Positions 1-11,972 are shown, numbered from the stretch's first letter. The stretch is DNA of 64,000 bases from Pseudocercospora fijiensis CIRAD86 (GCF_000340215.1 NW_006921538.1:3722936-3786935), one strand, 5' to 3'. The notes: generated from the sequence alone by a model not told the origin. Numbers and translations are program-made.

Positions 1-1390
1 GCTAGTTTACGAGGCGAGTCGCTCTTACTGCTACGCCGAGCCCTTATCTTCTTAACCTCGCCTTTCTAGAACTGCAACTCAATCTTCCTCTTAATTACTA
101 TTACCTCGATCCTTACTAGCATCCTATTGTCTAGCTTATTAGTTACCTCGTTACGCTTCTACTCGCCGGAAGAGATAGCTTTGTAAGCCTTAATTATAGT
201 AGCTTCGTAAAACGGAAAGTAGTTCTTACTATAGTCCTTTAAGGCCTTATCGCGGAAGCAGGCATGCTTACTAGCCTTATAATAATTTAGACAGTCTTTA
301 CAACTATATAAGAAGTCTCTAATAATATAATAGTCCTACCGCTTCTAAGCCTCTAATTTAGCTGTTACAACGCCGGCGTTAGCAAGCTGAATTGAGGTTA
401 GATTAGAAGCCGGTTTAACTAACTTCTTAGCGCCTAAAGGCACAGCTACTACTATCGCTTTAGGCTTCGATAAGAAAAGTCGATATTAATAAAGACATTC
501 TTCCGCGAGGTAAGCGCTAATTCCTTGCTAGTCTCTATCGCTTCGCTATAGACCTTATCGCTATTAATATTATCTCTAGCTTAATGCTAATCGCTAGTAA
601 AAGCCGTCTTCTAACCGTCCGCTCTAGCACGGATAACAATACGATTAATTGCCGCTAAGCCGTTCAACTTCGCTATCTTCGCTGCCTACGAATGTACGTT
701 CTAAGCCTCTTGTTTGTTCGCCGATAAGAACTTTACTAGCTTCGTTGCTATCGTCCGTACCGCGCCCTTCTTCGTTATATTAAACAGCGTCTACTGTCCT
801 TTATAATAGAAGGTCTCGTCCGAGAAAGAGCTAGGTTAAGTAATAGGAACGTTGCCTGTAGCGAGAGCGGCTTAGCTGCTAGTAGTAGTAGCCGCCTCCT
901 ACGTAGCATTAAAAGAGGAGGATATAGAGGTCGAAGCGGAAGAAGAAACAGCCGATTTTGGTAGTTCTACACCGCTAGTCTCCTCTGCCGGCGCCGCTAC
1001 GGTCTCCTTGCTTAGTAGATTAACGATTAGGTCGGTAGTCGCTTTGCTCTTCTTGCTAGCGGAAGACCTACTCTTCGACTTCGAGCTACCCTTTGCCTAC
1101 TAAGCCGTATTAGCATTCCTTCTTATTAGCGGCGGACTAATAGTCTTCTCGAGAGTGCGGATTACCTTCTTCTTTAGCGTAGAGTTATTTATCTCGTCGT
1201 CTAATCGTACTAGCGGCTTGCTAGCAGTCGTACGTGTCTCTCTTAGCGGCATTATTGTAGTATAGCACTCGGAAATGGTTAGAATACGCGTACGGGGCTC
1301 GAACACACGATTATCCTCTATTCGACGACGACAGTTAGGAAGAAACACGATAAAAACCACGTAAAAGTGCCCCTATTGCCCACCCCTGTG
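1..1390 (-). mobile_element. RIP-degraded repeat, family not identified, left end outside window
   Basis: The stretch is full of TA dinucleotides and in-frame TAG/TAA, poor in CA and TG, and still rich in CG, which is the mark of CpA-directed RIP. On the minus strand a frame opens at an ATG at 1252 and runs to about 1100. It encodes a lysine/arginine-rich segment, then continues leftward with stops. I could not find a transposase or polymerase motif, so the class is unknown. Base composition returns to normal at about 1380-1400, which is probably the element end. The other end lies outside the window. Confidence 0.6.
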
Positions 1391-2157
1391 CGGCTCAAGA
1401 GAGGAGGCGGCTCTGCGGACCGTACTGACAAGTTGGAAGGGTTCCACAGTATGCGGGGGCAGCCGCGACAAGCGAGCCCCGCCAAACAGAACGCGACGCG
1501 ATTTCTGTTAGACGAACTGTGAAAGAAGAGGAACAGTATGTCAAGATGCCGTATCTTTGTTCATGATGTGCGCTCTCGGCGTGAGATTTATCGCGACGCG
1601 ACTGTCCTACTATCTGCGACATGTTGACCACCGCTCTGCCAAGTCTCCGAGTGCTTGGCAGATATGATTGCCACTCCATATCCCTCACATGGCGAGCACG
1701 CATAGGTGCCAGTATGCTTGCATGATTGACGGATTCCAATGTGGGATACCGATGGGAACGCCCTCGTACTTTCATTGCTGGTGGTGGCATGCTCCATCGA
1801 CCGCACTTCAAACCTTACAGATCCATTAGCTTCTCACAATTGAAGTGGATGGAGAACACGCTCTGTACGACAACGCGGTGTGCTGCTGAGGCCAGTGAGC
1901 TAAACGAAGTGATGCTAGTGATGCTTGCCAAGGTGAGGCAATTTCGAAACATACACTGGACTCTGCACACGCTCGGTGCAAAGCACATTCCAGTCATACG
2001 TGCAACGAGTCGACTCTCTTCGGCAGGAGTGCACGAAAAGCTATGGCACAGTGACAGACTGTCCTGGGCCTTGCGAATGCACATGCAATTCGTAGGACTC
2101 GATGTGCTTTGATGAACAGAAATTATGCGCTAGTCAGGAGTGGCCACAAGTACCGCA
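1391..2157. other. Non-RIP intergenic DNA, no gene seen
   Basis: Ordinary composition. Several overlapping open frames exist on both strands, but none has a convincing start, domain or splice pattern. Nothing else was recognised. Confidence 0.4.
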
Positions 2158-2690
2158 ATGGTTGAGAGATGGAGTGACTACTTGTCTCGCCAGGGATGCA
2201 GATTACACTGTCCGAGCTCACTCGGGAACATACTCATTCATCGTGACCAGTCTCGCCAGCAGCCTGGCTTCCTCAATCGCTTCTCCCGGTCCACCGCAAT
2301 CACAGGCGGTGCTGCTGCTACCAACTCCTCCAATGCTGATGCTGAAAAGAAGTACTGTAGCGGTGATCGTGGTCGAGTGGGTGCGTGGGCGGACTGTTGA
2401 TGCTCGTGCTGCTTACCTTCCAACGAAGACAATCTGCACCGGAAGATGAAGCTCCCAAAAGCGATGATCATGGTGCTGAGCTTGATGCTGATGCAGGTAT
2501 GCATGAGAAGGAGGGTAAGCAGACATTCGAGCCAGACTCCAATATCATGCAAGAGACGCTGGGCTGGGAAAGGCCAAAAGAGCCTGTTGAGCGTTTCGCT
2601 AGTGATGCCGGTGTCGAGATGGACGATGCGCAGGATGTCAAAGGCGAATTGCTTTCGTCACATGTAGGCCGGGCTCAGGAAAAGGCTTGA
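2158..2690 (+). CDS. Hypothetical acidic protein, two exons
   Basis: Tentative model with exons 2158-2351 and 2429-2690 and a 77-bp GT..AG intron. It gives 151 residues with the frame kept across the junction. The first exon encodes a serine/alanine-rich stretch and the second an acidic, hydrophilic tail ending in QEKA. I recognise no domain. Support is the long frame continuing smoothly through a plausible intron, plus the coding look of the second exon (Asp/Glu/Lys-rich, few rare residues). The 3' end overlaps the 3' end of the minus-strand gene at 2675-3475 by 16 bp, so the two are convergent. It could be a chance frame; the start ATG is the least certain part. Confidence 0.3.
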
Positions 2691-3475
2691 TGATATCCAT
2701 AAGGCTGGCTGTAGATCAAGGCAGGATCGTAGTTAGCGGCATCGCTGGTCAGCGGATATGTTGGTCCAGGTTGAGCAGGTTGAGCAGGTTGCTGTGGAGA
2801 CACATCTGGCTCGCGCGGAAGTTCTTCCTCATCCTCCTCCTCCTGACCGCCTTGCTGTCTTCGGAGCTCTGCCGTCCTCTGCTTCGCTCTCGTCTCTTTC
2901 ATCTGAATCTTCAACCTCCGAGCTGGTCCTTCCGGGTCAAGCTTCTTCGCAATGTGATACAATCTGTCCCTGCCCCAGATGTTGTGCTTCGCATGCAGGT
3001 ACTTGTGCAGCTTCTTCAAAGACATGTCACGGACCCGCGGATCTTCGAATTCTTTCTTTAGGATCTCCTCCACTTGACCTTCCTGCAGCGGCCGCTGTTC
3101 CTTCTCCGTCCGCTTGTACATGCCCATTTCCTTGCGCAATTTGGCCAGTCGAGTCGGAGCGATGTCGTAGCCGTGCTTCTGCAGGTCCAGTCTTGCCGCT
3201 TCATCGGTCAACTGCAGTCGGTCGAAACAGTGCTTGACGTGCCTACGCAGAGCCTGCGAGTCTTCCCATTTCGCCCGGCGCACCCGCAAGCCCCATCGTG
3301 CGATCTGCTTCTTCAGAGTCGAGCGCCCAATCTTGAGATGGTGTTTGATCATGAGCTCGACCATGATCTCGTCCACAGTCGCCTTGGCTTGGTGGCGCTC
3401 CGTGATCCATTCTTGGTGCGGTTCAAGTTTCTTGCTGGAACGACCGGGTGGAGGCTTCGATGCCATCGCTGCCAT
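2675..3475 (-). CDS. Clr5-like DNA-binding domain protein
   Basis: Single-exon gene of 266 residues with a clear ATG. Residues about 18-66 fit the fungal Clr5-type helix-turn-helix pattern: an EPHQEWI start, a helix with DEIMVELM, the GRSTLKKQIARWGLR segment and a basic tail. The middle region (about 70-190) is helical and very basic and contains a second HTH-like stretch. The C-terminus is low complexity, with an E-rich run, PAQPAQ repeats and a Tyr/Gln-rich end. Such proteins are usually nuclear and presumed DNA-binding; the role here is unknown. It lies just right of RIP-free DNA, and the RIP-degraded block starts about 115 bp upstream of its ATG, so its promoter region is short. The family call rests on the N-terminal pattern only. 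Confidence 0.7.
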   Translation of the reverse strand: MAAMASKPPPGRSSKKLEPHQEWITERHQAKATVDEIMVELMIKHHLKIGRSTLKKQIARWGLRVRRAKWEDSQALRRHVKHCFDRLQLTDEAARLDLQKHGYDIAPTRLAKLRKEMGMYKRTEKEQRPLQEGQVEEILKKEFEDPRVRDMSLKKLHKYLHAKHNIWGRDRLYHIAKKLDPEGPARRLKIQMKETRAKQRTAELRRQQGGQEEEDEEELPREPDVSPQQPAQPAQPGPTYPLTSDAANYDPALIYSQPYGYHQAFS

Positions 3476-3589
3476 CTTCTCAGTGATCGAAATCAGCTCG
3501 GGAATACAGAAGGCCTGACCACCAAAATCGCCGAGCTGACCACCGATTGACCAATCGGATGGGGCCGAGAAGGTTCGTGCGCGGCGTCG

Positions 3590-4305
3590 ACTAAAATAAG
3601 CTCGACTTATTCCTTTCCCCTGCTGGAATGGCTTTTGCTAACGTTAATCTATTCCGAAACTAATCTTATGCGATTTAAATCCGATTCCGTTAATATACCT
3701 CTATTATAGAAACTCGTTAATTATAGCAACTATAAAGAGTACCTCGAGGCTATAAAGACGAACTATACTAATTTTCTCTAGGTCTCGGGAAGATAGAGGC
3801 TCGCGATTAGTAAAGGTAGCGGATCTAACTTAAAAGACTAAGTATTTTGCTCTATATATTCCTTCCTATAGCCTATTACTAATAAGATATAGATATAAAT
3901 AGTATATAGTAGTAAAGTCTACGAAGCGTCGAGAACCCTAAGTCGATCCGAAAACCCTATCTATAAATACTAGTAAAAGAAATAGCGAGGACGAAGCGGC
4001 GTAGGAAGGATTTAGTCTAAAAGGCAATTCGGACTAATAGTCCTATAGCTATCCGGACTATAGATATAAAAAAGGTACGTTATTAGAATAATATTCCTTT
4101 TACCCTATTTCTTCTACTATACGACTAGTATAACTAACGTAGCTTATAGAAATGTGCTAGACGATAAGGATAACGATAAGGACTAATACTAACCTCTATA
4201 TATATACTAGTAACTATATTGTATTATATTGTATTATATTGTATTGTGTTGCGTTGCGTTACGCGGCGCGTATCTAGGGTTCCGTTACACACTTTACGCC
4301 CGCTA
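3590..4305 (+). repeat. RIP-degraded repeat DNA left of the Fot1-like element
   Basis: TA-rich, CA/TG-poor, CG-retaining sequence with many stops in every frame. A plus-strand frame between about 3690 and 3860 reads like old coding sequence interrupted by TAG codons, but I cannot name the family. The Fot1-like element appears to have inserted at a TA at its right edge. Confidence 0.55.
4217..4258. repeat. Short tandem repeat, about 10-bp AT-rich unit
   Basis: Three near-identical copies of a GTATTATATT unit are followed by drifting copies in which T/A is replaced by G/C. It lies within the RIP-degraded block, about 50 bp left of the Fot1-like terminal repeat. Confidence 0.8.
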
Positions 4306-4371
4306 ATCGCGGGGATTCTAGCTATACGTAAAATCGCTTTTTCTTAGTAGGCTATACGTAAATATCGATAA
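4306..4371. repeat. Left terminal inverted repeat of the Fot1-like element
   Basis: Matches the reverse complement of 7448-7512 over about 65 bases, including a shared core (AAAATCGCTTTTTCTTAGTA) and a copied TATACGTAAA motif. Mismatches are mostly transitions of the RIP type. Confidence 0.85.
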
Positions 4372-7300
4372 AGTAGTAGTTTCTAGTCCTATTCGGATGT
4401 CTAGTTATATGCGGTATAAAACCGCGAGTCTAGATATTATATTAGCGAGTTTATCCGAGTATATAGTAGCTATAGACCTTATTATCGCCATTTCCTTATA
4501 TAATCCTTAGCAGGCGCGTCTACCTCATTCTAAAGCGTGTATTCCTCGTGTTCCTCCTGTTTCTTCTCTTCTACTATACGGATTATATAGAAAACTCGGT
4601 ATAGGGCGTAAAAAGGGCAAAAAGGTAAAGAGGGTGCGTGCCGAGCGGTTAACCGAGACAGAGAGGGCAGAGAGGGTAGTAGAACGCGTCGTTTCGAGGT
4701 ATTACGAATTAGAGGCTAAATCGGACAAGAAGGTTAGCATTCGAGCGCTTTATAAGGATAAGAAGGCAACTAGCCTATATTCTCGTATTTACTAGCGGTT
4801 AAGAGGCCGTAGATCGCTATTTAGTCGACCGTAGACTAATACTAAACTAGACCATTCTTAAGAGCTAGCGCTAGCGGATTATTATCGAGAGAGGGACGCG
4901 ATAGGCATGTTCTTACCGGTAGCGTTAATCGTTATCGTAGCGATAGAGATGCTAGTAAGCCTGCTGCTAGAGGGGGTCTCGAAGGATATAATACTACTAT
5001 TTAGCGTAGATTAGGCGGACCGCTTTCTTAAGCGCTATAGACTTAGCAAGGTCAAGTCTAAACCAATTAAGGTATAGCGGAAGGAGGCTTACGACCCTTC
5101 TGCGATAAGGAGCTAGTTTAACCGCTTTAAGGCGATAATTAAGCGACTAAATATAAAGCCGCGGAATGTGTAGAATTTCGATGAAACTAGCTTCCGGATT
5201 AGAATTAGTAGCAATAAGTATGTCGTTATAATAGATACGAAGCGGCGCGCCTAGACCGAGTATAATAGCAACCGTACGTATATTACTGTCGTCGAGACCG
5301 TTAACGCCTTCGGTAAGGTAATAGACTATTAGTTAATTGTTAAAGGTATAATAGTCTAAGAACGTTAGGTGCCGAAGGAAGGTAAGTCTATTACTACTGC
5401 TATTGCTACTTCCGAGTCCGAGTCCGCTGCCGAGGCAACGTCGCTTGCTAACTATACCTCGTTCTTAGGCAAAGACAACTTCTTAATTACTGTTAACGAG
5501 TCTAGCTATATAACTAACGATACTGCAATGCACTATATCCGTTAGTTTAAGCGGAAGACAAGGCCTAAAGACCTAGAAGAATAGAGGGTGCTCCTATACG
5601 ATAATTACGGCTCCTATTGCTTTAAGGAGTTTGCGGCCTTTGCAAAGCGCTATAATATTTAATTATAGGGCCTACAACTATATACCTCTTATTTTATGCA
5701 GCCTTTAGACGTTGTCCTGTTCTAGGTGTATAAACTAAGGCATAGGTAAGCAGTTTTAGAGGCTACATACCGTAGTATTAGTGAATTCGGAATACCTGAG
5801 TTTATCGAGGCGCTCTCGGCTATTCGTAGTAAGACGTTTACCTCTTACAATATAAGGTTAGCATTCCGGAAGACAGGCATATTCCTAATTAATAGGGAGG
5901 TCCCTTGTAGGCATATTCGAGATTAGTATAGAGCTACTAACTATAACTAGAACTAGCAAACAATCGAGGGCGAATTAGCATAGGAAGAAGCCCGCTATAA
6001 TGAATCGCTAGCAATAGCGGAGGTCGCTTAGCAGGAGTATATCGCATCGGTTAAGCAACAACGTTCCGTAGAGCCCGCTATTATCGATCTAGAAGGCTAG
6101 GCTTACGCTAATAGTCGCTATTACCTCGGGGATCTCGAAAACTTAATTGCTTAGGGCATACTATCGTTACCCCCTACGCTACCTTAGCGAACACTAATAC
6201 CCGAACTGCCGCAATAGCTCCTTAATACTACGACTAGCCCTCGTACGATTAAGGCGTCTCGCAGTGCTATATAAGCTCGTAAGGACTTCCGACGTTCTTA
6301 TCTAAAACTAGCCCCGTAGGGTATCGATCCTATATTGCTATTATTTAACCTATTTTCCTCGTTATCTACGAAGCAAGTAGAAGAGGCCTATACTATCTTA
6401 GTTAACGCGGCTATTTGTAAAGGCGAGGAATACAAGCGTAAATACTAGTCTACGAGCATTATTAAGCGAGCAAAGAAGCGACAGAAGGAGTAGGCTAATC
6501 GGCTTATAAGGGTAGGTGCTATTAAGGCGAATGAATTGCGCTTACAAGTTATATAACAAGACAAGAACCTAGCTAATAATAACCGCCGCAAGATGCTATA
6601 AGAGGTACAGAATGCCGTCGAGAGGGTACGCTTATATCGGCTTAAGTGCAGTAAGGCCTTCCGTATCGTATTTAATAACAATAGTAAGACTAAGTAGACA
6701 GACGTCGAGCTTTAGTCTATCGATAAGCCGCTACGGCGTGTCTTCGATAGGCGGCTTCTTACTGCCGACAACAATACCTTAAAGAAGACCGGCGATCTAT
6801 ATGCGACTATTCTTAATAGCTACAAGCGCGGCACTAATATAACTAATAGCGGCGACGTTAGCTACTATTAGAGCTAGACAAGGATACTACTACTGCCGAC
6901 TCGCACTTACGACTACGAAGAAGGCGATATTCTAGTATAGACCGTTAAGCCGAGGCGACTGCTAAATAGCCTATTCGCGTAAGAGCCTAATACTCGATCG
7001 GACTAGTTATAACAAGACGAGGCGCTGCTTAATAAAGATACTGTATATACTGTAATATAGCCTTATTTAGTACCTCCTCGCCGCCGCTACGAGTCCGTCT
7101 AAAGCAAGCGCTATTTCTACTACGCTCCGAAGAAATCGAACCGTTATAAAGGCGCGGTCGCTAGTAGCAAGAACAACCCTATTAAATTAGAAGAGGTAGA
7201 CAGTAGATACAGCAGTTAACTATTCACTTAGCAAGAAGAGGTAGCAGTTACATAATAGACATATAGGCCGACTAGTAAAGTAATTGACTATATAGTTAAC

Positions 7301-7447
7301 GCGAGGTATACGCGGAGGCCGACTTTTGGTCTATTCTAACCGCCTACGGTCGCAATTTAGTCGCCAATATGCCGGAAATCTACTGCTTCTTAACCCTTAT
7401 TGCACTTATATTCAGTTTCCTACTATATGTGCCCTATAACATTACTA

Positions 7448-7512
7448 TTATCGAGTTTTACGTATAGCCTACTAAGAAAAAGCGATTTTACGCATGGCTT
7501 AAATCCCCGAGC
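7448..7512. repeat. Right terminal inverted repeat of the Fot1-like element
   Basis: Reverse complement of the left repeat. The sequence to its right is ordinary, so this marks a sharp repeat/unique boundary. Confidence 0.85.
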
Positions 7513-7783
7513 TAGGGCGAGGGGTGAAGTGGGCTGACGCAACCCCGGATAGAATGAAAAGATACATAGCTTTGTGTGTGTGGCGGTGAAGCATCCAAAA
7601 TATACGGAAGGCGCCAGCTGCAGCTCGACCCTGCATGCATGTGAGGTTCGCCTAACTTGGCAGGTACGGTCTTGGTCTTGGCAACTCGCGTATTGAACTG
7701 AACGACGACAAATACAAGGACAACGATAAGCACTGTCTCCGTTCAGACCTGCCAAGCCGGCGAAGCCGAATCAAGCCATTACC

Positions 7784-8575
7784 ATGGCGGATCAAGTCGA
7801 TCAAGAGGACTTCCCCAACGCCGACTTCTACAACCTTCTACAACCTGAGCACTGCACTGCGTAGCGCTCACACGACATTCGAAATCCGAAGTCGCGCGAA
7901 CAACAACACACCAGCTGCCGCCGCTCCTGGTCGACCGCGGAACAAAGAAGATGTGACAAAGCAGGAAGCTTTGGGCAATGTGCGCGCGGCGCTTCAGCGC
8001 GTCAACCAGAGCCCTCTACGCCCTACGGTATCTCACGATCTGAGTGCCCAATTCAGCGACGACGTCCTCGAATTCATGCGCGAGCTGCACCTGACGGTAC
8101 TTCGCATGAAGCAAAGGCAAAAGACTGGGCCGCTTGGAGGCGAAGACTGGAAGTCGTTCGAAACGGGACTCAAGCTGCTAAGTGGTACGATGGAAATCAA
8201 TGAGCCTGGCTCAAAAGCAGCAGGTACCGAAAAGTTGGACGTCAAGGCATTGCAAAGACAAGCGCAGCAATACAAGGACAGCCGGGAAGAGAAGAAGAGC
8301 AGAATGAAGGCAAGACAAGAGAGTAAGTTGTCGAGCCCATTGCAACATATTGTTTGGTCCAGTGCATTAATTTTTGTCGTCTTACAGAGCAAAAGCAAGC
8401 TGCTTTGGCCGCGTAAGAGGCGGCGGGGGAGAGAAGCATCTCTCTTCGATTGAGGCACAATCCAGTAGTGAACTGCGGCGTTCTTGATCCAGCCCTTGCT
8501 GAAATGCTAGGAGAGGTCTCAGAAGACGAAGGTGGATATGGAGAGGATGAAAAGGATGGATCTTGCAGCAAGTAA
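7784..8575 (+). pseudogene. Decayed conserved-looking gene: 10-bp duplication frameshift plus in-frame TAA
   Basis: An ATG at 7784 opens a frame that ends after 26 codons because the 10-bp unit CTTCTACAAC is present twice in tandem (7825-7834 and 7835-7844). Counting one unit, the frame flows into the long downstream frame. That frame encodes a hydrophilic, helical protein with the segments SDDVLEFMRELHLTVLRMK and EDWKSFETGLKLLSG, followed by a Lys/Glu/Gln-rich coiled stretch. A 65-bp intron (8323-8387, GTAAGT..ACAG) is still readable. After it the frame meets TAA at 8414-8416 where CAA would fit. It then continues in the same frame through an acidic tail to a TAA at 8573-8575. Both lesions suggest a dead or misassembled gene next to a RIP-degraded transposon. 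I do not recognise the family. Confidence 0.6.
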
Positions 8576-9341
8576 GCTCATAGCCTGCTATACCCTTGAA
8601 CTCCGAACTCCGTGTCTCTCGTGACTATATATGAACTAGGAGTGCTCCCACTTGCCTGCTTACCACATGTACAGACTACTCTGCTCACCTTCTAGGTACG
8701 TGCAATGGTCCGGCACGTATCTCGTCACCAGAATGCGGGACACCCCTGGACTGATAGAACCAGGCCGCCCGGCCCGCCTGAGCGACTATACGAAAGCCTA
8801 AGAGCATGAATAGCAATAGCGATACAGCAAGATTGCAAGCGAAACCTTTCGCATTCTGTGTTGCGCTCGGCGATATCGCCACAAATAGCAACATGCAGGC
8901 CTAGGCTCGCAGGCCTGCACAAGAAGCACAGTGGCAGACTGGCAGAATGCTTCTCCGAGATTGTTCTTGAGCTTCGCTGGCTTGCCATAGCTGGTTGCCA
9001 CGCGACAAAGATGCGAAGCTCCTCGGCAGTTACAAGCCCAGCCATGTGCTTCCAGGGAGCAAGATACTTCAGCAAGATACTTCGGACGTCCCGGCGTCCA
9101 GCACGCCTTTCAGAGCCAGTATTGCGATAAAGCGGGCGTCTACGATAGGGCACGCAAGGCGGGACCATTGTAACGGTAGAATATAACACTTCGTGGCTGC
9201 TGGGACTGGGAGATAACGAAAGTAGCATCGCAACCATGCAGTGAGCGACATGGAAGCCATTGCCCCGAGGACGTAGCAAAAGCTCTCGCCGCCCGAAAAT
9301 TGAGTTCTCTCGACGTTGCTTTCTGCCACAGCATTTGAGGT
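8576..9341. other. Intergenic, no gene seen
   Basis: Ordinary composition, several overlapping non-homologous open frames, no recognisable domain. The right part presumably holds the promoter of the OPT transporter gene. Confidence 0.4.
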
Positions 9342-11905
9342 ATGGCGACGGTCGACAAGAATCATCCTGCGAATGAGAACATATCGAGCGTAGACGAAAA
9401 GATCTCCCCAGGCGCAGCAAGCTCAGAGTCCCTAAATCTCGGCAACGAATTCGTCGACGAAGATGTCATCATCATCACTGGAGAAGATGCCGCCGCGTAT
9501 CTCCTGCCCATGCGCGACGACAGAGATCCAGCCCTCACGTTCCGATCACTCTTTCTGGCCACAGGGCTCGCCGCTTTTCAAGCTGTGATGAATCAGATCT
9601 ATCTCGTGTGTTTCTGCTGCCAAGGAGAGCAGCGACCATGATGCTGACAATGAGAATAGTTCAAGCCGACCGTGGTGTCCATCCAGGGCACTTTCATCGT
9701 CCTCATTGCATATTTTCTGGGGATTGGATGGGCGTTCGCATTCCCGCGAGGCGATCTTCATCTGGCTCGATGGCAAAGCAAGAACTTGCCCGGGAAACCT
9801 CCACTCTGGATCTCAATCGCATCGTTCATCAACCCTGGACCTTGGACGCTGAAAGAGCACGCGATATGCTCAATCACAGCGACTTCCGCATCAGCCGCTT
9901 GTGCCAGCGTGGAAGTCTTCGCAGCGCAGAAACTCTTCTACGACATGCCGTTGACGGCCACAACTGTGATATGCACCACGATCTCGCTTGGTCTGTTCGG
10001 CTACGGACTTTGTGGCTTGCTTCAGCCAATAACAGTCTGGCATGTGGAAGCCGTCTACTGGAGCTGCTTGCCAACAGTGAAGACGCTTCAGGGGCTACAC
10101 TGGCAGTCTGTGAGGAATTCAAAGCCCCTTCGCTGGTTCTGGTACTGCTTTGGTGGCATGTTCTTCTTCGAATTTTTCCCAGCATATGTCTGGCCGTGGC
10201 TCAACTCTGTCTCCATACCCTGCCTCGCATCCAAGAACGCGAAAGGTTCAAAGGCCAAGACGCTCACGAATCTGTTCGGAGGAGCCACGAACAACGAAGG
10301 TCTCGGGCTGTTTGCACTTTCATTCGACTGGCAATACATCACCTCTTTCCAGACGTCGCTTCCACTTACGCTCCAGCTTCACATGGCCTTCGGATATTTC
10401 GTCTGCTTTATCGCCATGGTCGCGATCTACTACACAGGTGCATGGGGTGCAAGGTCTTTGCCATTCATGTCTACGAAGCAGCTTCTGCCGGATGGCTCCA
10501 AGTATCCCATCACCAAACTTTTCGCAGGCGGATCACTGAACCACGAGGAGCTTGCGAAGTACGGCCTTCCCAAGCTTGCCGGTACTTTTGCTTATGGATT
10601 GTTGATCGGCAACGCTGCCATTGGTGCTCTCATCACACATGTCGCCCTGTTCTGGGGCGGCGATGCATGGAGGGCATACAAGTCAAGTCGCAAGAGCGAG
10701 TACAACGATCCCCATCACGCCCATATGAACAAGAACTACAGAGAAACGCCATGGTGGTGGTTCGTAATTACTTTGATCATCAGCTTTGTATTGGGACTCA
10801 TCGTCGTCATCAAGGAGGACATCACTTTACCCGTCTGGGCGTATGTGGTAGCATTGATCATTGGATCAATCATGGCACCTTTCGTGAGATAGAACCAGTC
10901 CCAGTCTTCTGCTCCTCTTGCTGACAACTATTTCCAGAGCAACATCCTCTATTCACGTTACGGCAACGGCATAGCGACGAACAACATGTCCAAGATGGTG
11001 GCCGGTCTGCTGATTCCTGAACGTCCCGTCGGCAACATGTACTTCGCCGCTTGGTCACATAACGTTGTCTCCTGCACTATACAACTATCATCGGATTTGA
11101 AGATGGGCGACTATCGTAAGCCAGATCACTCCAAACGAACTCCACCTTCACCCGCTGATACCTCCGCAGTCAAGATTCCACCTCGCGTCATGTTCTTGAC
11201 CCAATGCTGGGGCACCATCTTCGGTATGCAACCCTCCTAACAATCACCAACTCCTCACTCATGTCTCCTCTAGGCGGCTTCATCAACTACGTCGTCATGA
11301 TCTCCATCGTAAACTCCAACGCCGACCTCCTCCGCGACAGCAACGGCAACTCCTCCTGGTCCGGCGCCCATTTCCAAGCCTACAACACCAACGCTACAGG
11401 CTGGGCTCTAGCCCGATACCTCTACAAAGTCGGCGCAGAATACTACATGGTTCCCGTCGGCATAGCGATCGGTTCAGGAGCGGTGATTATCCATAGAATT
11501 TTTGCCCACGTGAGTGAATCACATCCTCGACTTTTTCAGATCCCACTGACGTGTATCGTTGCAAAGTTCGTCCCCAAAGTCGGCCGCCTCTCCACCTACG
11601 ACCTCAATCTCCCCCAACTCATCCAGTTCGCCGGATTCATTCCCTACAACCAATCGCAAACCTGCGTGATTTTCAGCCAAATCCTCGCGGGCTTGTACGT
11701 CCAATACTTCCTCCGAAACTACCGACCCAGGATTTTCCGAGATTACTCTTACATCATCACCGGAGCCATGGATGGAGCGGTCTTTTCCTGCTTGTTCATC
11801 TTATCCTTCGCGGTCTTCGGAGCTGGAGGGAAATCCCATCCGTTCCCGCAATGGTGGGGAAATAATATCAATGGGAATTATGATTTTTGTCCTACGGGGG
11901 ACTAA
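9342..11905 (+). CDS. OPT-family oligopeptide transporter
   Basis: Six exons: 9342-9605, 9660-10883, 10938-11115, 11170-11223, 11274-11509 and 11567-11905. All introns are 50-57 bp GT..AG and the joined frame codes for 764 residues. The product is a plasma- or vacuolar-membrane proton-coupled oligopeptide transporter of the OPT family. Signs are the NPGPWTLKEH motif, the KIPPR motif rebuilt across the third intron, a loop with a PERPVGNMYF segment, about 12-15 hydrophobic segments, and a C-terminal YIPYNQSQ-like stretch (FIPYNQSQTCVIFSQ). The N-terminus (about 70 residues) is hydrophilic and acidic, as in fungal OPTs. Length is normal for the family. The gene ends 67 bp from the stop of the convergent histidine kinase gene. 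It appears intact; substrate (peptides, glutathione or metal-siderophore peptides) cannot be told from sequence. Confidence 0.93.
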
Positions 11906-11972
11906 GTTAGTAGGACGGGATGTAGCCGTCATCCATCTATTCATCTATCAAATCATCATCAAACATGATGTG

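Larger units (their letters stand above)
4306..7512 (+). mobile_element. RIP-degraded Fot1/pogo-like Tc1-mariner transposon
   Basis: About 3.2 kb, bounded by 65-66 bp terminal inverted repeats and flanked by TA on both sides (4304-4305 and 7513-7514), as expected for the Tc1/mariner superfamily. On the plus strand, ignoring RIP stops, the Fot1/pogo order can be read. A CENP-B/Tc5-like helix-turn-helix region lies near 4700-5100, a WNFDETSFRI motif (first catalytic Asp) near 5170, and a LLYDNYGS motif (second Asp) near 5590. The SYFMQPLDVVLF motif typical of fungal DDE-1 endonucleases lies near 5690. A long C-terminal extension follows to about 7220, so the element is larger than classic 1.9-kb Fot1. 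Many TAG/TAA codons interrupt it, so it cannot make transposase. Confidence 0.85.

Noticed and set aside
1255..1330. GGGGCTCGAAC stretch resembling a tRNA T loop on the minus strand
   Set aside because: No matching D arm, anticodon arm or acceptor stem; it lies inside RIP-degraded repeat DNA.
9608..10924. 438-codon frame overlapping the OPT gene
   Set aside because: Shadow in another frame; the OPT exons carry family motifs and join cleanly across five introns.
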